DNA of 8,786 nt from Thermococcus sp. (GTDB lineage: Archaea; Methanobacteriota_B; Thermococci; Thermococcales; Thermococcaceae), in contig JAGHBN010000179.1 in NCBI GenBank assembly GCA_021160985.1, forward strand, positions 1-8,786, in the 5' to 3' direction. Below are positions 5,977 through 8,786 of this stretch, one piece after another (the first letter of the stretch is position 1; every line of letters begins with the position of its first letter). The notes below the pieces were generated by a model. That model had not been told where the DNA came from. It made no database searches and saw only the letters and a list, made by a program, of their open reading frames with translations. A program made the translations under genes and the position numbers.

Positions 5977-6737
5977 TCTCCTTCACCTTCCCCCGTTTCC
6001 TCTATCTGAGGGATCTCCTCAATTACTCCCTGCTCCTTAAGCTCCGTGAGTCTGCTTATGAGAAGCTCCTTCACCCTATCAGTGAGCCCCTGTGTGTGGC
6101 TCTCCCTGTCCACCTTCAGAATGGCTTCTATGGCCAGCTTCTCAAGCTCGTCGTTCCTTCCGCTGACCCACACCCATCCGTTCTGGCCGACTATTATCCT
6201 CGTGTTCGTGAGCCTCTTGATCATGTTTATCATGGAGCCTCCCTTGCCTATGAGCCTTGGAACCTTTGAGGGGGTTATCGTCACCAGCTGGCCTCCCCTC
6301 AGCGGGCCGCCTTTGAATGGCATTCCCTTCGTGGTGAGGTCTATCTGGTTTATCTCATTGTACGCCTTTATCTTGGCGTAGATTATGTCCCCAATATCAA
6401 ATATCTTCCTGAGGTCCGTCTTCAGGAGGTCTATCCTCTCCTCCACTGCATCCTGAACGCGCAGGCTGGCTTCGTAGGGAGCACCTATGTCAACGCTCCA
6501 GTTTGAGAACCTGACGTCGACGATCTTGCCCAGGACGTTGTCACCAACCTCCGGTATGTAGGGCCCCTCGAGGGGAATAACGCGTATCATATCCCCCCTT
6601 ACTTCCACAAGGCCTATCACTGTCGAGTATATCCTGTTGCCTTCCCTGAAAGTCCCTCTACCGTTCTTAAAAGGCCCCTGGGCCAGTAAAGTGCCCGGAA
6701 CCACCAGTTCACGTGGTTTCACAAAAATTCTCCTCAT
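5973..6737 (-). CDS. rrp4: Exosome RNA-binding cap subunit Rrp4
   Basis: Rrp4 forms a trimeric cap on the Rrp41-Rrp42 ring and threads RNA into the central channel. The 254 residues divide into an N-terminal domain (about 1-60, with VVPGTLLA), an S1 domain (about 63-136, GDNVLGKIVDV...DIGDIIYAKI) and a KH domain (about 150-210). The KH domain has the GKGG loop at 164-167 and the GQNG motif (184-187) typical of Rrp4/Rrp40 proteins. The C-terminal tail is acidic (many Glu, ending GEGEGE). The ATG at 6737 overlaps the SBDS stop by 4 bp (ATGA), with a purine-rich AGGAAGGGG upstream. The alternative cap protein Csl4 and the exosome-associated DnaG are not in the window. Confidence 0.96.
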   Translation of the reverse strand: MRRIFVKPRELVVPGTLLAQGPFKNGRGTFREGNRIYSTVIGLVEVRGDMIRVIPLEGPYIPEVGDNVLGKIVDVRFSNWSVDIGAPYEASLRVQDAVEERIDLLKTDLRKIFDIGDIIYAKIKAYNEINQIDLTTKGMPFKGGPLRGGQLVTITPSKVPRLIGKGGSMINMIKRLTNTRIIVGQNGWVWVSGRNDELEKLAIEAILKVDRESHTQGLTDRVKELLISRLTELKEQGVIEEIPQIEETGEGEGE

Positions 6738-7444
6738 AGCCCCTTCCTCTCTATAAGTTTAGTTACAGCATTGCCCTTCGTGAGGGCGTTAAGTTTCTCG
6801 TAAAACTCCTCCTCAATACCGCCGGGTATCTCAATAAGGAACATCCATGAGCCGTCGCTGGCCCATTCCTCCCTCTTTATCTTGCCGAACTTCCTGACTT
6901 CCCCGTAGGCCTTTCCAACGTAATCCCCGGGTATCTTCACCGCTATGACCTTAACCTCCATCTTTATCGGGAGGAGCGGCCTTATTGCCTTGAGAACGCC
7001 GGGGACCTGGGCCTCGGCGTCCTTGAAAAGGTCAACGTGAACTCCTGCCTCTTCCATAGCCCTGAGAATCCTGTCAACGGGATGTGGATAGCCCGTCCTC
7101 GGATCGACGGCGTGGCGGTGGATGATGGTGGCTATGTAGCGCCTCTTCTCCTCAAGCATCTGCCTCCTCTGTTCGGCAGTGAGCTGGACTTCACCCTTTC
7201 GGAGGATCACCTTAGCGACCTCGTAGGGATCGCTGGTGCCGAATATCTTCTCCATTTCGTGCTCGCTCGCCTTGTCGCCCTTGTGGGCGTCCTTGAAAAC
7301 ATAGGGAGTGGCGAGGATCTCCTCTATCGGGACATCCCTGCCCTCCTTAAAGTCCCTGGCGAGGTAGGGGTCCACAAGTACCTCGAACGTCTCCCCGTGA
7401 GTCTTTAACCGCGCAATCACTGCTTTATCAACGCTTATTGGCAT
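6734..7444 (-). CDS. Ribosome maturation protein SBDS (Sdo1)
   Basis: This is the archaeal orthologue of the Shwachman-Bodian-Diamond syndrome protein, which in eukaryotes works with EFL1 to release eIF6 from the large ribosomal subunit. The 236 residues match the three-domain layout: an N-terminal domain (about 1-85, with ISVDKAVIARLK and IEEILATPYVFKDAHKGDKA), a middle helical domain (about 86-160, containing LTAEQRRQMLEEKRRYIA, AVDPRTGYPHP and AMEEAGVHVD) and a C-terminal ferredoxin-like domain. Basic residues typical of the rRNA-binding surface are present. ATG 7444 follows GAGGTG by eight bases, and the stop of psmA lies inside that ribosome-binding site. Its place between psmA and rrp4 is the usual one in archaea and links ribosome maturation to RNA decay. 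Confidence 0.96.
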   Translation of the reverse strand: MPISVDKAVIARLKTHGETFEVLVDPYLARDFKEGRDVPIEEILATPYVFKDAHKGDKASEHEMEKIFGTSDPYEVAKVILRKGEVQLTAEQRRQMLEEKRRYIATIIHRHAVDPRTGYPHPVDRILRAMEEAGVHVDLFKDAEAQVPGVLKAIRPLLPIKMEVKVIAVKIPGDYVGKAYGEVRKFGKIKREEWASDGSWMFLIEIPGGIEEEFYEKLNALTKGNAVTKLIERKGL

Positions 7445-7456
7445 TGTCCCCCCACC

Positions 7457-8239
7457 TCAGTAGTTGCTGTCAAGTTCAGAGTAGTCCTCTTCCCTTTCCT
7501 CAACTTCCTCTTTCTCAACTTCCTTGAGCATCTCGGAGAGGTACTTCTCAACCTCTTCCATCGACAGCTTCTTCCATCTCTTGTCTTCCACCGTGATATA
7601 GGCAACCTCTATCGAATCGGCACTGGGCTCCTCGAGAGTCTTGGCAAGTGCCAGTATGGCGAGCTTTATTGCCCCCTCCATGTCTATGTCATCGGTGTAG
7701 TGCTCCTCGAATATCGCCATTGCCGTGTTCCTGCCGCTGCCTATGGCGACGGCCTTCCACTCAAAGTAGGCACCGCTTGGGTCAGTCTCGTAGAGTTCGG
7801 GCTCCTCGTTGACGCCCGCCATCAGCAGGGCAGCACCGAAGGGCCTCACACCCCCGTACTGCGTGTGAGCCTGCTTAAGGTCGCATATCTTTTTCACGAG
7901 GACGTTCAGCGGGACCGGCTCACCGTATGTGAGCCTGTAAACCTGGGCCTCCAGCCTGGCCCTGTCGATGAGAACTCTTGCGTCGGCTATTATGCCGCTG
8001 GGAGCGGCAGCGATATGGTCATCGATCTGAAATATCTTCTCATAGCTCCTAGGCTCTATGAGCTTGCTCGTTATCCTTTTCTCGACGGCGAGGGCGACTC
8101 CGTCCTTCCACTTAACTCCGACGGCTGTTGCTCCCCTCTTAACGGCCTCCCTGGCATAGTTCACCTGGAAAAGCCTGCCGTCAGGGCTGAAAACGGTAAT
8201 CGCCCTGTCGTAACCAGCCTGTGGTGGTACAAACGCCAT
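7457..8239 (-). CDS. psmA: 20S proteasome alpha subunit
   Basis: PsmA builds the two outer heptameric rings of the archaeal 20S proteasome and gates access to the beta-subunit proteolytic chamber. The N-terminus has GYDRAITVFSPDGRLFQVNYA (about residues 9-29). It includes the Tyr-Asp-Arg gate motif (10-12) and the FSPDGRLFQVxYA signature of alpha subunits. SGIIADARVLIDRAR, YGGVRPFGAALL and AIGSGRNTA follow in the expected order. No processed N-terminal threonine is present, which excludes a beta subunit. The 260 residues end in an acidic, Glu-rich tail of about 25 residues ending in DYSELDSNY. ATG 8239 has GGGGTGAT (8252-8245) five bases upstream. It is the first confidently assigned gene of the operon that continues through SBDS and the exosome subunits, 12 bp before SBDS. 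Confidence 0.97.
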   Translation of the reverse strand: MAFVPPQAGYDRAITVFSPDGRLFQVNYAREAVKRGATAVGVKWKDGVALAVEKRITSKLIEPRSYEKIFQIDDHIAAAPSGIIADARVLIDRARLEAQVYRLTYGEPVPLNVLVKKICDLKQAHTQYGGVRPFGAALLMAGVNEEPELYETDPSGAYFEWKAVAIGSGRNTAMAIFEEHYTDDIDMEGAIKLAILALAKTLEEPSADSIEVAYITVEDKRWKKLSMEEVEKYLSEMLKEVEKEEVEEREEDYSELDSNY

Positions 8240-8291
8240 TTTACATCACCCCTTAAATCTTAGACTTCTTCTCCCTTCCCAATACTTCTTG

Positions 8292-8306
8292 AGTCAATAA
8301 TTAAGC
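8292..8306 (-). promoter_or_regulatory. Possible TATA box for psmA
   Basis: On the - strand GCTTAATTATTG (8306-8295) is AT-rich and would start transcription near 8273, with a leader of about 34 nt. It overlaps the stop codon of the upstream 76-residue gene. No T-run follows that gene, so psmA may be transcribed both from here and by read-through from upstream. Confidence 0.35.
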
Positions 8307-8531
8307 TTTTCTATTTTCCCTCATCGCCGCAAGTGCCATATCCCGGGCTATCCTCCTGGCCATTTCGAGCGGAATGAACGCCACAGCGAAGAGTATCATC
8401 CCGGCCACCAGTGAGGCGGTTCTCCCGAACGGCTGCCAGATTATCAGGGCAAAGGCCGCGAGGAGGAGGAACATGCCCGCTGCAAAGGACTTTCTGTAGG
8501 CCTTTTGCATCACCACTAAAGTTTCTTCCAT
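8301..8531 (-). CDS. Small two-helix membrane protein of unknown function upstream of psmA
   Basis: I do not recognise this 76-residue protein. It has two hydrophobic helices, about 17-33 (AGMFLLLAAFALIIW) and 39-55 (ASLVAGMILFAVAFIPL), separated by a short QPFGR turn. Basic ends (RKS before the first helix, RRIAR and RENRK after the second) predict both termini in the cytoplasm. No signal cleavage site or catalytic motif is seen. ATG 8531 follows a GGTGGT-like run; an internal ATG at 8510 (also preceded by GTGGTG) is an alternative that keeps both helices. The gene lies 61 bp upstream of psmA on the same strand with no terminator between, so it may be the first gene of the proteasome-exosome transcript. 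It is divergent from the HIT gene. The overlapping frame (8311-8559) has no comparable structure and I regard it as a shadow. Confidence 0.7.
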   Translation of the reverse strand: MEETLVVMQKAYRKSFAAGMFLLLAAFALIIWQPFGRTASLVAGMILFAVAFIPLEMARRIARDMALAAMRENRKA

Positions 8532-8544
8532 GCCACCACCACGA

Positions 8545-8572
8545 GCTTTTTATTTTCACGATGTTTTAAGCC
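8545..8572. promoter_or_regulatory. Divergent promoter region between the small membrane protein and the HIT gene
   Basis: The 54-bp gap holds CTTTTTATTTT (8546-8556), placed about 35 bp before ATG 8586 as a + strand TATA candidate. It also holds, on the - strand, CTTAAAACAT (8571-8562), about 36 bp before ATG 8531. The two cores lie in inverted order, so the predicted transcripts would overlap at their 5' ends. Assignments rest on position and base composition only. Confidence 0.35.
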
Positions 8573-8585
8573 TTTGGTGTTCGGT

Positions 8586-8786
8586 ATGGAATGTCCGTTC
8601 TGCAACCCCAGACCCGAAAATATCCTCCACGAGGACGGGCTTATGAGGATACTCATCGACTCCTATCCCGCGAGCAGGGGGCACCTCCTGGTGGTCCCGC
8701 GCAGACACGTGGAAAGGTGGGAAGAGCTGAGCTGGAAGGAAAAGATAGCCCTTCTTAAGGGAATAGACCTCGCCATGGAGAAACTC
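8586..8786 (+). CDS. HIT-family nucleotide hydrolase/transferase, N-terminal fragment (3' end outside window)
   Basis: The 67 visible residues start MECPFCNPRP, a CxxC pair seen in many archaeal and bacterial HIT proteins. They continue with DSYPASRGHLLVVPRRHV (about 26-43), the conserved strand-turn-strand of the HIT fold. The catalytic HxHxH triad would be about 25-30 residues beyond the window edge and cannot be checked. HIT proteins of this branch hydrolyse nucleotide phosphoramidates or dinucleoside polyphosphates such as Ap4A. ATG 8586 has GGTG (8576-8579) a few bases upstream. It is transcribed away from the psmA side. Confidence 0.9.
   Translation, partial: MECPFCNPRPENILHEDGLMRILIDSYPASRGHLLVVPRRHVERWEELSWKEKIALLKGIDLAMEKL

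Noticed and set aside
7700..8263. A 187-residue frame opposite psmA
   Set aside because: It is antisense to a fully conserved proteasome subunit and lacks protein-like features of its own.
8311..8559. An 82-residue frame overlapping the 76-residue membrane protein in another phase
   Set aside because: Only the 76-residue frame gives two clean transmembrane helices with basic flanks. The alternative is a Gly/Arg/Trp-rich mixture and would start inside the promoter region.
1..8786. CRISPR arrays, insertion sequences, tRNA or rRNA genes
   Set aside because: No regularly spaced repeats, no transposase-like frame, no terminal inverted repeats and no tRNA or rRNA sequence were seen on either strand by eye.

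Overview
The window is dense, GC-rich archaeal DNA that reads as a member of the Thermococcales, most likely Thermococcus. The signs are the archaeal-type proteasome alpha subunit, an archaeal RNA exosome operon, SBDS, archaeal ZPR1 and SepF, strong GGTGA/GGAGGTGA ribosome-binding sites, short leaders, archaeal TATA boxes and T-run terminators. Species assignment is inference; no rRNA is present.

Layout. (1) 1-280: 3' end of the membrane beta subunit of a sodium-pumping decarboxylase, on the + strand, followed by a T-run terminator. (2) 356-2243: a + strand pair encoding a four-CBS-domain protein and homoserine dehydrogenase, 34 bp apart and probably co-transcribed. (3) 2230-3227: a divergent pair, a small two-helix membrane protein (-) and an ASCH/PUA-like protein (+), which seem to share one AT-rich promoter core next to a small palindrome. 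Both genes converge on and overlap their outer neighbours by a few bases. (4) 3218-4313: ZPR1 and then SepF, both on the - strand and each with its own TATA box. (5) 4416-8239: the - strand operon psmA - SBDS - rrp4 - rrp41 - rrp42, with 4-bp stop/start overlaps or gaps of 1-12 bp. This is the core of the known archaeal exosome-proteasome superoperon. (6) 8301-8786: a 76-residue two-helix membrane protein (-) upstream of psmA, and the divergent start of a HIT-family protein (+) that runs off the window.

How the genes work together. Rrp41 and Rrp42 form the hexameric RNase PH-type ring of the exosome, with Rrp41 the catalytic subunit. Rrp4 forms the S1/KH RNA-binding cap. SBDS acts in late 60S-type subunit maturation, and PsmA forms the outer rings of the 20S proteasome. 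ZPR1 is probably connected with elongation factor 1A folding, so much of the right two-thirds concerns RNA and protein quality control and ribosome production. Homoserine dehydrogenase makes homoserine for threonine and methionine, and the adjacent CBS protein may be a nucleotide or SAM sensor.

Most genes are recognisable housekeeping genes, and I do not see a defence island, CRISPR array, mobile element, tRNA or rRNA. The less explained parts are the two small membrane proteins, the ASCH protein, the CBS-hom pairing and several small palindromes at promoters. No gene-free stretch exceeds 300 bases; the largest gap is about 100 bp (4314-4415).
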